Assembly: GCA_016191285.1 (NCBI GenBank) | Contig: JACPPA010000011.1 | Coordinates: 1-40,771 of the forward strand | Origin: Gammaproteobacteria bacterium | GTDB taxonomy: Bacteria > Pseudomonadota > Gammaproteobacteria > Ga0077536 | DNA length: 40,771 bases | Reading direction: 5' to 3' | In this document: piece by piece, positions 1 to 7,026 of the stretch | Position numbering within the stretch: position 1 is the first letter of the stretch | Layout: each line of letters starts with the position of its first letter | Position numbers and translations under genes: made by a program | The notes under the pieces: generated by a model | Seen by the model: only the letters and a program-made list of their open reading frames with translations | What the model was told of the DNA's origin: nothing | Database searches by the model: none

Positions 1-42
1 ATAGATTCTTTGTCTGTAAGTTCTCCTAATTCTTACGAGATA

Positions 43-1602
43 TTATGCGCTGGCTTGCGCATGGAGTACCGGAAAGGTTTGTTCTTTCAATAAAACAGCA
101 GCACTGAGCAGGGCCCATCCTTTGTTGTTCAACCGCCAACGACGCGTGCGCGGCACCTTGGCTATCAAGCCGTAAATGTGAAAGCGTTTCAGGAGCCGGG
201 ATACTTTGGCGGACTGCTTGGCCATACAGCATCCACAAGACTGCATGAAGGGACTGCCGGCGAGCCGCGCGCGAATATCGCGATTGCGAAAGCCATGAAT
301 GGTGTTGGCGCCCGCGAGCAGGGCCTTGAAGGAGCGTTGATCCGCCATACTGAGCGGGTTGAATGCTTTAACGGCGTGCCCGGTAGGGGTTCGCTTAGGC
401 TCGGTGATCGCGTTCATGTGCTTGAGGGCTGTGCTCGGATCATCGACCACCGCCAAGGCCTCCAAGTAACGCTTGTTCGCGGCGAGCGAGACCTCGCGGT
501 AACGGAACAGGTTGGCGACGCCTTTGCGCATGGGGACCCATTGCGTGACGTGTCTTTTCCCACGCCTGACCCGTTTGCGGATCGTGAATGCGTCGGGCTG
601 GTTGATGACCGTCTCCACCCGCAGCACTGAACCGGCCTTATCGTACATCTTGATCCAGTTCATCTTGGCACGATGTTTCACGCGGATGCCGGGCAAACGC
701 TGCTTGCAGCGATCGGTCATGTCACTGACTACCTCGCCGCGAAACTGCCCGACTAGCTTCTTCCCAAGAAAGCTCATCACTTCCCTGGCGCCAAAGTACT
801 GCATACTGTGGCTGACTAATTTTGGATAGAGATCTTTGAGATCGGATGCGCTTCGGCACATCACATCAGTCGCGTATTCGCATTGTGCAGTGACCCAATA
901 ATATTGCATCCGCCCGAGCACCGATCCCAGCAGCGGATTGACCTGTCGTGCGTAGCGATCCAACACCCTTGGCCAGTTGACTGAGGTCAGCCGATCAGCG
1001 AAGCGCTGAGCTCTCGCGAGATCTTCAAGCCACAGGAACACATTGTCACATTGGGTGAACTTGATACCGCTCGCCGCCAGCTTGTTGGCCACCCAGTGGT
1101 GACCATTGACAAACACCTGCATGCGCAGCGGGAACCAGGTCTGCACCATGACATGGATCAGACCAAAGTCGCGATCCATGAAGTAGTAATAGAGATGTAG
1201 GCATTTGCGGTTGGCGCAGTTGACGAAGGGGTGGCCCTGTTGGAAGCGGAAGGAAAAGGTCTTGCAGGGTTCCACTTGGGCAAACACGCACACCAGGCCC
1301 TCTCGAATACCGTCGGCCTCGGCCATCTCGCGCGCGCGTTGTTCCTTCCTCGAACCGGTAGCCGCCAGATAGATGTAAGGTCGTCCTGCCTGCTCTGCGA
1401 TGGCCTGCGCGTGAGCTTTCAACGTCGCGGCATGTTCGAGCAAGAAGCTTTTCAGGTCGTGGAACTTGATGCCTTCCTGGTTCAAAAACTGCGCCATCGC
1501 AGCGCCCGACATAATGGGTAGATAACCGCGAAACAGCATGCGGTCGAAGCAGGAAAATACGCCCGTGATTTTCGACTCGTGTTTATCCAAAAAGGTTTTC
1601 AT
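43..1602 (-). CDS. Conserved protein of unknown function with C-terminal winged-helix-like region
   Basis: A 519-aa protein with a good ribosome binding site (GAGGT about 8 nt before the ATG). I do not recognise a named function. The body (about 1-400) is rich in aromatic and basic residues and has no transmembrane segment or signal peptide. The last 110 residues, beginning near FNPLSMADQRSFKAL and including GFRNRD and SAKVSRLLKRFHIYGLIAKV, look like a winged helix-turn-helix fold, so nucleic-acid binding is plausible. From memory, related proteins of similar length occur in many environmental bacteria, often in several copies, and are labelled hypothetical or MarR-like; this could not be checked here. 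It stands alone on the minus strand with no obvious operon partner. A CGCC-rich leader and a short GTGGCC/GGCCAC hairpin lie upstream (1676-1690). Confidence 0.75.
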   Translation of the reverse strand: MKTFLDKHESKITGVFSCFDRMLFRGYLPIMSGAAMAQFLNQEGIKFHDLKSFLLEHAATLKAHAQAIAEQAGRPYIYLAATGSRKEQRAREMAEADGIREGLVCVFAQVEPCKTFSFRFQQGHPFVNCANRKCLHLYYYFMDRDFGLIHVMVQTWFPLRMQVFVNGHHWVANKLAASGIKFTQCDNVFLWLEDLARAQRFADRLTSVNWPRVLDRYARQVNPLLGSVLGRMQYYWVTAQCEYATDVMCRSASDLKDLYPKLVSHSMQYFGAREVMSFLGKKLVGQFRGEVVSDMTDRCKQRLPGIRVKHRAKMNWIKMYDKAGSVLRVETVINQPDAFTIRKRVRRGKRHVTQWVPMRKGVANLFRYREVSLAANKRYLEALAVVDDPSTALKHMNAITEPKRTPTGHAVKAFNPLSMADQRSFKALLAGANTIHGFRNRDIRARLAGSPFMQSCGCCMAKQSAKVSRLLKRFHIYGLIAKVPRTRRWRLNNKGWALLSAAVLLKEQTFPVLHAQASA

Positions 1603-1932
1603 CGCCGCTACCTCGCCGATGCGAACTCATTAGTAGAGTTCATAGCACAGCAGGTCAAGGTTGGCGATTTTGGTTGTGGCCGCAGGCCACGCTAGGCGAT
1701 CGCGCCACGAGGGATTGGCGAACGCCGCTCAGCAGGGACTGCTATTCGACATTTGAGCGGCAGCTATCTGTAGATGTCAGTGCCCGGTTTTGGCCGGCTG
1801 CCCCACGCCGTTGCACGATAATCTTAGATTCGCGCAGTGACCGCAATCGAGCAAGGTTAGAGAACCTCATCTACCCCAAGCCTCCATTTGCTTGTGGCAG
1901 CAATCGGGCGCCGAATACATCGGCTCGCGCGA
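1603..1932. other. Gene-free stretch between two minus-strand genes
   Basis: I see no convincing gene here. It should hold the promoter of the 519-aa protein. The only structure noticed is a 6-bp stem with 3-nt loop at 1676-1690. Open frames crossing this part have no recognisable motifs. Confidence 0.4.
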
Positions 1933-2241
1933 TCAAATTCCGATGCTGTTGCCTTGCACCAGTTCGTAGTGGAGGACGGTGGGAAACGGGTCGTAGAAAT
2001 GATGCAGCAGTTTCTTCCAATCCTGGTATTGAGAGGACTTCCGGAACCCCTCTTCATGCGCCGCAACATTGTCCCAGCGGACCAGCAGAAGAAAATGGCC
2101 GTCGCGCTCCAGGCAACGCTGAAGCTCGTGGGATAGATAGCCGGGCATCGATGAGAGGATTGCCTGCGCTTGAAGAAACGCCGCTTCAAACGCGACAGAT
2201 TCTCCAGTTCGGATATGCAAGAGCGCTGCTTCGAGGATCAT
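1933..2241 (-). CDS. Antibiotic biosynthesis monooxygenase (ABM) family protein
   Basis: A 102-aa dimeric alpha-beta barrel protein. The run from MILEAALLHIRTGE through SMPGYLSHELQRCLE, FLLLVRWDN and HEEGFRKSSQYQDW is the usual ABM layout: beta strand, helix, strand pair, helix with a conserved aromatic, last strand (FPTVLHYELV). These proteins act as small oxygenases or as quinone- or haem-related enzymes; the substrate cannot be read from sequence. I chose the ATG at 2241 because homology starts there. In-frame upstream codons to 2310 lie inside an inserted repeat (2244-2389) and give a non-conserved extension (with alternative starts MIFEM and MSTAG). The insertion removed the native ribosome binding site, so expression may be altered or lost. 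Confidence 0.8.
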   Translation of the reverse strand: MILEAALLHIRTGESVAFEAAFLQAQAILSSMPGYLSHELQRCLERDGHFLLLVRWDNVAAHEEGFRKSSQYQDWKKLLHHFYDPFPTVLHYELVQGNSIGI

Positions 2242-2243
2242 TG

Positions 2244-2389
2244 TAGAACTCATCTCAAAAATCATTTTGAAGCGCCCATGCGTTGTTGCGTGGCTTCCTG
2301 CGGTGCTCATTTACTGCGGGTAAACTGTGCTCCTCGGAAGCCACGCGCCTAGCCTGGACACCCCAAAATGATTTTTGAGATGAGTTCTA
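2244..2389. mobile_element. MITE-like element with perfect terminal inverted repeats and TA ends
   Basis: Bases 2244-2268 and 2365-2389 are a perfect 25-bp inverted repeat (TAGAACTCATCTCAAAAATC... and its complement). If the outer TA is the target duplication, the element is 142 bp with 23-bp termini. A second nested inverted repeat of 11 bp (GCGTGGCTTCC at 2288-2298, GGAAGCCACGC at 2336-2346) lies inside. There is no coding capacity. TA target duplication suggests mobilisation by an IS630/Tc1-type transposase, but no full-length partner is in the window. It sits 2 bp upstream of the ABM start codon. Confidence 0.8.
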
Positions 2390-2720
2390 GTTTCGTGGGC
2401 CGGGTGAGGTGAATCCGGGATCATACCCGCTGAGTCAGAGCAGCGGATGAGCGCGTTCGACTCAATCTAGACCTGCGAGACTCGATTTAAATTTTCCGGA
2501 AGGCTGACTCTCAACGTCGCGGTTCAGTCGCGCGGCAGAGCCGGGTCTGTCGTAACCACCTGTTGTACATCAGTGCCCTTTCGTAGTCTTCAAGGTCTCC
2601 GGGCTGAGCCCAGGCCACGGGCCAGCCGTGCCCGCGCACGACCGGCCCGCTCCTATATCCGCTTCGCCGTCATGCCGCCCGCCGGCGTTCCGGTTGCGCG
2701 GGCGACACTTGCGTCCCTGC
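2390..2720. other. Gene-free stretch downstream of phosphotriesterase-like gene
   Basis: No gene, RNA or repeat is recognised here. It separates the 3' end of the phosphotriesterase-like gene from the MITE. Short GC-rich open frames are present, but none has a ribosome binding site or family motif. Confidence 0.4.
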
Positions 2721-3719
2721 TCAGGACTTGCGGCGCCGCGCCTTCGGCTTGGCTTGGCCGAAATAACTGCGCGGATTGTTGACCATCAGCGTATCGATGA
2801 TTTCCTCCGACACCCCCGCCTTGCGCATGGCCGGCAGGATGTTGCGCGAGATATGGGCCATGTTCCAGTTCGGCGACGCGGCGATCATGCCGTCCAACGC
2901 ACCGGTGTCGCGGCCGCGCCAGCATTCAACTGAATCGTGCGACATCATGATGCGGTCATACCCGACGCTGAGCAGTCCGAGCAGCGACGCCAAGCGCATC
3001 TTGTCCGAAGCGATCGCCTCGATGCCGAAGCGATCGAAGCCGAGCCACGCACCGCGCTCGAGAATGTCGAAGTAATAGCGCATATCGCCGACGCCGCAGG
3101 CATGGCCGATCAGCACCTTGTTGAAATCGACCTTCTCCTCGTCGAAGACGTCGAGCGTTTCGCGGCCGAAGGGTTCGAATTCGTCGTTGTGGCACAGGAT
3201 CGGCGCGCCGGTCGCGTTGCTGGCGCGCGCCGCCGCACGCAGGCACTTGATCTCGGTGTCCTTGATGCCCCCTCCCGGCGGCGTCACCCCGTGGATGCCG
3301 CCCGACGCCGTCTTGATGATGCCGGCCTTGATCCCGGTCTGACCAATCCCCTTCTCGATCTCCCGCACGTAGACCTCGGCGATGCCGTCGACGTCCATCA
3401 ATCGGAAGTGCATGGGGATGCCCAGGGCGTCGTTGTAGAGGCCGGTCGCGATGACGATCTGGACGCCAGACTTTTCCGACATCTCGGCCGCGAAAATCGG
3501 ATCGCGGCCCAGTTCCATCGGGCAGGGATCGACGATACTGCGGATCCCCAGTTCGCGGATTTCCTTCAGTTTCTTGGAGACCTTCGCGCCGCCTTTCTTA
3601 CGGTCGAAGTCTTCGTGGTCGAGCTCCCAGCCCGGCCAGCCGACACCCAAGTGCTCATGAATAAGTGTGGAGCCCAGATCTTCCACTTGGATCGGGCCCA
3701 GAACGGAATTAATCGCCAT
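2721..3719 (-). CDS. Phosphotriesterase family metal-dependent hydrolase (lactonase-like)
   Basis: A 332-aa amidohydrolase-superfamily protein. The metal ligands are visible: HEH at residues 21-23, the lysine in GIIKTASG that is normally carboxylated and bridges the metals, a histidine in ILCHND, the histidine in LIGHACG, and the aspartate in MSHDSV. This is the layout of phosphotriesterase-like lactonases. Start at 3719 is preferred over the upstream ATG at 3746 because AGGGGAGA lies 5-6 nt before it and homology starts at MAINSVLGPI. The basic C-terminal tail (KPKARRRKS) is unusual. It could hydrolyse a lactone made by the nearby Baeyer-Villiger enzyme (inference). It borders a transposase fragment upstream, so it may have lost its original partners. 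Confidence 0.9.
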   Translation of the reverse strand: MAINSVLGPIQVEDLGSTLIHEHLGVGWPGWELDHEDFDRKKGGAKVSKKLKEIRELGIRSIVDPCPMELGRDPIFAAEMSEKSGVQIVIATGLYNDALGIPMHFRLMDVDGIAEVYVREIEKGIGQTGIKAGIIKTASGGIHGVTPPGGGIKDTEIKCLRAAARASNATGAPILCHNDEFEPFGRETLDVFDEEKVDFNKVLIGHACGVGDMRYYFDILERGAWLGFDRFGIEAIASDKMRLASLLGLLSVGYDRIMMSHDSVECWRGRDTGALDGMIAASPNWNMAHISRNILPAMRKAGVSEEIIDTLMVNNPRSYFGQAKPKARRRKS

Positions 3720-3821
3720 ATCGTCTCCCCTGTTCGTGATTGTCATCGCATGAATTTCACCCGTGGCGCACGGCCAATGCGTCCGCCGCGCGCACTACCA
3801 GGCACGCCAGGGGATGGTGCC

Positions 3822-4004
3822 TCAGTCAATCACAGGGTTCCAGTAGGACGCGTCATCCGGCGCGCATTCCGCCAACATCCGAACCATCAGATCGGGATCG
3901 ATTGAGGAGCGGCCGATGTGGCTGTAGAACTTTGTTAGGTACTGCCGCAGCCCGCCGAGATCGAGACACCGGTCAATCCCACGCAGCAGATGAGATTGCG
4001 ACAC
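3822..4004 (-). pseudogene. Transposase N-terminal fragment (IS1182/IS5-type, DUF772 domain)
   Basis: The reading HLLRGIDRCLDLGGLR, then LTKFYSHIGRSSIDPDLMVR, is the N-terminal region of IS1182-like transposases (VP-HLLR-ID, FYS--GRPSIDP-LM-RML). Homology ends after VRMLAE and is followed by an unrelated tail and a stop. The rest of the transposase, including all catalytic residues, is missing. It butts directly onto the broken PQQ dehydrogenase, which suggests that the insertion sequence cut that gene and then decayed. Confidence 0.7.
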
Positions 4005-4016
4005 GTGATCTTCTCG

Positions 4017-4738
4017 ATCGCATAGGTCGTCCAGCTACCGCCACCACCGTAGCGCGCGCTCTTGCGCTCGGTCCAAGTTTCAGCGCCGGTCTCCTTGCCC
4101 CGGGGGATCATGTAGAACCGCCACACCTCGCATCCACTCTCCTGCTCCTAGGCCAGGATTCGCCCACGAATACCCCAGTCGCCGCCAGCCGTGCCGACGA
4201 TCAGAAGTCGCTGCCAGATCGCGGGCACTGAACTGAAAAATTCTCCTTGAAACGGATCGCCGATCGGTTGCTGCCAAATCGTCTTGCCGCTGGCTGCGTC
4301 GATTGCGAACAGACGGCCATCGGGCTTGCCGCGGAACAGCCTGCCGTTCGCCACGGCAACGCCGCGATTGATCTGAAAGACATCTTGCTGCTCGGACTGG
4401 TACACGTGACGCCAACGTAGCGTGCAGTTCGTTGCGTCGACCGCGAGCGTGTGGTGCGCGTTGGTGAAAAAGAGGGTGCCCCCAAGCTGCACGAGTCCAG
4501 CCTGGAAAGTTCCTGAATCGTCAACCTTCAAGCGACAGACTTCAGTGAGCGTCGCGACGTTACCCACATTGATCTGATCCAATGGGGAGTAACGCTGACC
4601 ATTAGCGGTGCCGTTGTAGCTCAACCAGTCTGCATCCGGAAGTGGCGTGGCGTTGATCGTCCCGCTGGCAAATAACGTTGTCGTTATCGTCAATACAATC
4701 AATTTTCGACGTGTTCGAATCGCGGCAAAATTCATCAT
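4017..4738 (-). pseudogene. PQQ-dependent dehydrogenase, 5' remnant with in-frame stop
   Basis: From 4738 a signal peptide (RRKLIVLTITTTLFASGTIN) leads into the first blades of a quinoprotein alcohol dehydrogenase propeller: DWLSYNGTANGQRYSPLDQI, VANGRLFRGKPDGRLFAID, GDWGIRGRILA. A TAG at about 4148-4150 stops translation. The same frame continues with VWRFYMIPRGKETGAETW and ARYGGGGSWTTYAIE, the usual next block of the family. The gene then ends at the transposase fragment near 4017; roughly the first 240 of about 600 residues remain. The enzyme would have been periplasmic, oxidising an alcohol with PQQ. The start overlaps the stop of the MFS remnant (TGATGATG), so the two were probably an operon. 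Confidence 0.8.
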
Positions 4739-4971
4739 CAGGTAAATGACACGGCGCTGAGACCACGGATGGTGGCGGCGTCGGCCCCAAGTTCGACGGC
4801 GAGAAACTTCGGCAACAGAAAGTAGGTTGAGAACGACAGGCCGATGATCGATGTCGTTACCAGCAGCAGCGCGAACTGCGGGGTTAGCAGGGGCTGAGGG
4901 TCACTATTCAACGAATTCCGCATCCAAAAATAACGGGGCAGCTCGCTAAATCCGTCCCCGAATGACCGCAT
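4738..4971 (-). pseudogene. MFS transporter, N-terminal remnant
   Basis: The stretch LLTPQFALLLVTTSIIGLSF then TYFLLPKFLAVELGADAATI is the first transmembrane helix and cytoplasmic turn of a major facilitator transporter. The frame ends after about 62-77 residues, whereas the family has about 400. A start at 4923 (MRNSLNSDPQ) fits homologues better than 4971; neither has a clear ribosome binding site. The stop overlaps the first codons of the PQQ dehydrogenase remnant. It is another sign of deletion in a former catabolic cluster. Confidence 0.6.
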
Positions 4972-4999
4972 ACCGCGGCGGGTTCAGGTTCGTGGCTCG

Positions 5000-5038
5000 C
5001 GCGTTCACGCTAGCGTGAGGCGTGGCTCCGTGAACGCG
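5000..5038. other. 10-bp inverted repeat (possible terminator of the VOC gene)
   Basis: CGCGTTCACG (5000-5009) and CGTGAACGCG (5029-5038) form a perfect 10-bp stem with a 19-nt loop, 37 nt after the stop of the VOC gene in its direction of transcription. There is no U-tract, so a rho-independent terminator is only possible. Confidence 0.4.
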
Positions 5039-5074
5039 AAGTAACGAGCGGCGAGCCGGAGTCGTGCGATGAGT

Positions 5075-5455
5075 TCAAGGCACTCGATACAATCCGCACA
5101 GCTTGTTGCCAGCAGGATCACGCAGGTAGGCGAGATAAAGCTTGCCGACGCCACTTTCGCGCACGCCCGGCGGGTCCTCGCAGGTGGTGCCGCCACTGGC
5201 CACGCCAGCGGCGTGCCAGGCATTAACCTGCGCCCGCGAGTCACAGGCAAAACCGATGGTGCCGCCGTTGGCAGCGGTCGCCGGCTGACCGTTGATGGGC
5301 TTGGTTACCAGAAATAGCCCGCCGTTGTGCATGTAGATCAGGCGTCCCTTGTCGTCGGTAATTGGAGCCTTCGCGCCCAACGCGCCGAGCACCGCGTCGT
5401 AGAAAGTTTTCGAGCGTGCGATGTCGTTACTGCCGATCATGATGTGCGAAAACAT
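5075..5455 (-). CDS. VOC (glyoxalase/bleomycin resistance) family protein
   Basis: A 126-aa single-domain vicinal-oxygen-chelate protein. It starts MFSHIMIGSNDIARSKTFYD, the typical first beta strand and helix, and ends LAYLRDPAGNKLCGLYR, the usual last strand with the RDPxGN turn. The histidine in FSHIMIG is in the expected metal-ligand position. The start at 5455 follows GAGGAG with good spacing; the ATG at 5488 would add a non-conserved leader. VOC proteins range from glyoxalases to ring-cleaving dioxygenases and isomerases; the substrate is not deducible. It is monocistronic, and a REP pair lies upstream. Confidence 0.85.
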   Translation of the reverse strand: MFSHIMIGSNDIARSKTFYDAVLGALGAKAPITDDKGRLIYMHNGGLFLVTKPINGQPATAANGGTIGFACDSRAQVNAWHAAGVASGGTTCEDPPGVRESGVGKLYLAYLRDPAGNKLCGLYRVP

Positions 5456-5549
5456 ATTTTTCTCCTCGTCTGTTGAAACCAGCCGCATATCCTGACGCCT
5501 GCGGCGAAGAAAGTCAGTCCCCGGTGAGTTGTCCGTGTGGGAGCTGGTT

Positions 5550-5616
5550 GTGGGAGCGGCTTTAGCCGCGAATCTTGACTGAGTAAGGATTCATTCGCCG
5601 CTAAAGCGGCTCCCAC
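5550..5616. repeat. REP-type palindrome pair
   Basis: Two REP units face each other: GTGGGAGCGGCTTTAGCCGC from 5550 and, inverted, GCCGCTAAAGCGGCTCCCAC ending at 5616, separated by about 20 nt. The two arms differ by swapped GG/CC versus CG/CG in the stem, so each arm can form its own hairpin. A partial GTGGGAGCTG occurs just before, near 5537. The same unit recurs at 15216-15235 and 20492-20686. This REP sequence class is common in gammaproteobacteria. Confidence 0.85.
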
Positions 5617-5685
5617 AATAACTGTGCATCCTTATGATGCAGGTTCATTGCGGGACACCTACTAGACTGCCCCGAAGCGCACCGG

Positions 5686-5952
5686 TCAGCGCAATTGACT
5701 GTCCTTGCTGCCCCGGCGGTTGAAGGTGCTCTGGAAACGCGTCTCGGCGTCGTGTGCTTCCTGGCAGGCCACGCAACGACGGACACCGGGCACGGCATGC
5801 CGACGGGCTTCGGGGATCGCATCACCACAATCCTCACAGTCCACGCGCCCAGCGCCACCGGCGAGCGCCTGCCGCGCATGCTCAACCGCATCGGCGATGC
5901 TTTGATCGATCTGGTCCTGTACCGCGCCGTCGCGCGACCAACCACCTGCCAT
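5686..5952 (-). CDS. DksA/TraR C4-type zinc finger protein (YbiI-like)
   Basis: An 88-aa protein with a four-cysteine zinc finger: DCEDCGDAIPEARRHAVPGV followed by RRCVACQEAHD, the signature of DksA/TraR proteins. Before it lies a short helix with QIDQSIADAVEHARQAL. The length matches the short YbiI/TraR subgroup rather than full-length DksA (about 150 aa), which has a long coiled coil. Such proteins may bind RNA polymerase in the secondary channel; the role of the short forms is poorly known. The start MAGGWSRDGAV is typical of the subgroup (MA-GW--DGAV). It is not in an operon with its neighbours. Confidence 0.85.
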   Translation of the reverse strand: MAGGWSRDGAVQDQIDQSIADAVEHARQALAGGAGRVDCEDCGDAIPEARRHAVPGVRRCVACQEAHDAETRFQSTFNRRGSKDSQLR

Positions 5953-6199
5953 CAGCTGCCCTCCTGGAGCGACGTGCCGTTGAAACGATTATGCGGCCGC
6001 ACGGCAAACTGATCCAATAATCCCAAAATCGAAAGTTCAATCTCGAACAAGCGATCGCTAAATGCCCGCTTTAAGACCGCGAGACGCGACTTTCCCAACA
6101 ACTTTGGGTCGTTATATTTTCTATACCCCTCACAGCAACACGTTGGCCAGATCTCGACCGACTGTTAGTACCGGGCCAATCCGAGATTGAGCCCGTTCG

Positions 6200-6425
6200 A
6201 TGCCTACCAGTGCTGCTCGTTACCTGATCGCCGTGATCGCGTTCGACCGCGTGATCCCATTTCACTTATCCGTGCCCTGCCTCGTATTCGGCGAAGTAAT
6301 CGCGAATGGAAACCCCTTCGATGTGGTGGTGTGCGCCGGCGCACTGGGAGTATGCCGACCGCATGGCCGCGCAGTTTCCGCAGGTGCGCTTCGATAGAAA
6401 CGTACTCTACGTCGAAGACTCCCGA
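6200..6425 (+). pseudogene. GlxA/FtrA-type (AraC family) regulator remnant with internal deletion
   Basis: Two pieces in different frames. The first (from 6200) reads YLIAVIAFDRVIPFHLSVPC then LVFGE, the N-terminal strand and helix of the DJ-1/PfpI-like domain of GlxA/FtrA regulators. The second (from about 6340) reads HWEYADRMAAQFPQVRFDRN then VLYVED, which matches the THW--A--LA-RFP-V--D-DVLYVD region normally some 80 residues further on. The segment with the pseudo-catalytic cysteine and the whole AraC DNA-binding domain are gone. It directly joins the outer-membrane protein remnant. Confidence 0.65.
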
Positions 6426-6670
6426 TCGGGGCTTACGATCGCAACGCCTTGGCCAACAGCAGCACGCATTACGGCAGTGTTACGCAGCAGGCAGGCCTTA
6501 CCTGGTTGCCGAATCCCCGCTGGGATCTTTCGCTCAATCCAAACGTTTCATTCAATTTCCGCAACGGCGCGACAGACTACCGCTCCGGAACGTTATTCGG
6601 GCTCACCGGCGGAATTAGCTACCGACCCCTGGTGTCCGATCTGCGCTGGCAGATCGGTGTAAACGGCTAA
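6410..6670 (+). pseudogene. Outer-membrane protein remnant (phenol meta-pathway/SphA-like transporter family)
   Basis: The frame reads PIGAYDRNALANSSTHYGSV, then LTWLPNPRWDLSLN, FNFRNGATDYRSGTLFGLTG and YRPLVSDLRWQIGVNG before a stop. Alternating beta-strand pattern and the GAYD-N-LAN, ATDYRSG-LF and -GVNG blocks match the C-terminal half of the family annotated as MetA pathway of phenol degradation or SphA-like transporters. Family members run on with GYYYQQ..., so both ends are missing. It probably once served uptake of an aromatic or steroid-like substrate for the adjacent oxygenase genes (inference). Confidence 0.6.
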
Positions 6671-7026
6671 TCTCCTCGTCTCAAGGACTAATCGAAGGGG
6701 TACCCATCATGCAAAGCATCCATAAAACCAAGAGAGCTACGTTCAAAAGCGATTGCACTCCGGAGGTAGTGCGCATCCAGTCATTCGCACGAAAAGATAT
6801 CCTTCTCGCTACAGCTTTACGATCCAGTTGCCCAAACTTATGTCACGCCATCCGATATGAAAAGCCGATAGCACACTGAAATAGAAGCAAGGCCAAGCGG
6901 CGTTTCTGTTCGCCACCGCACGGCCTTAGAGCGGTCCGCGCCCCAGCATTGCCCCGCCACGCTCATGCCCCTAAACTCAGCGGCATATTCACCGCCTTCC
7001 AATCTCGCTCCCGGAGAGAAAGCGCC
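6671..7026. other. Upstream region of the monooxygenase operon
   Basis: No reliable gene. An open frame of 56 codons starts at ATG 6709 after an AAGGGG and ends at 6879, but the encoded residues look random. The promoter of the monooxygenase operon should lie here; I could not single out a convincing -35/-10 pair. Confidence 0.35.

Noticed and set aside
2937-3905. Long plus-strand open frame of 322 codons opposite the phosphotriesterase-like gene
   Set aside because: It is antisense to a gene with clear metal-ligand motifs; its composition (Arg-, Asp-, Ala- and Val-rich, low complexity) is what GC-rich antisense gives.
6709-6879. 56-codon open frame with a possible ribosome binding site upstream of the monooxygenase
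   Set aside because: Residue composition looks random, no family or membrane pattern, and the surrounding region is made of pseudogene debris.
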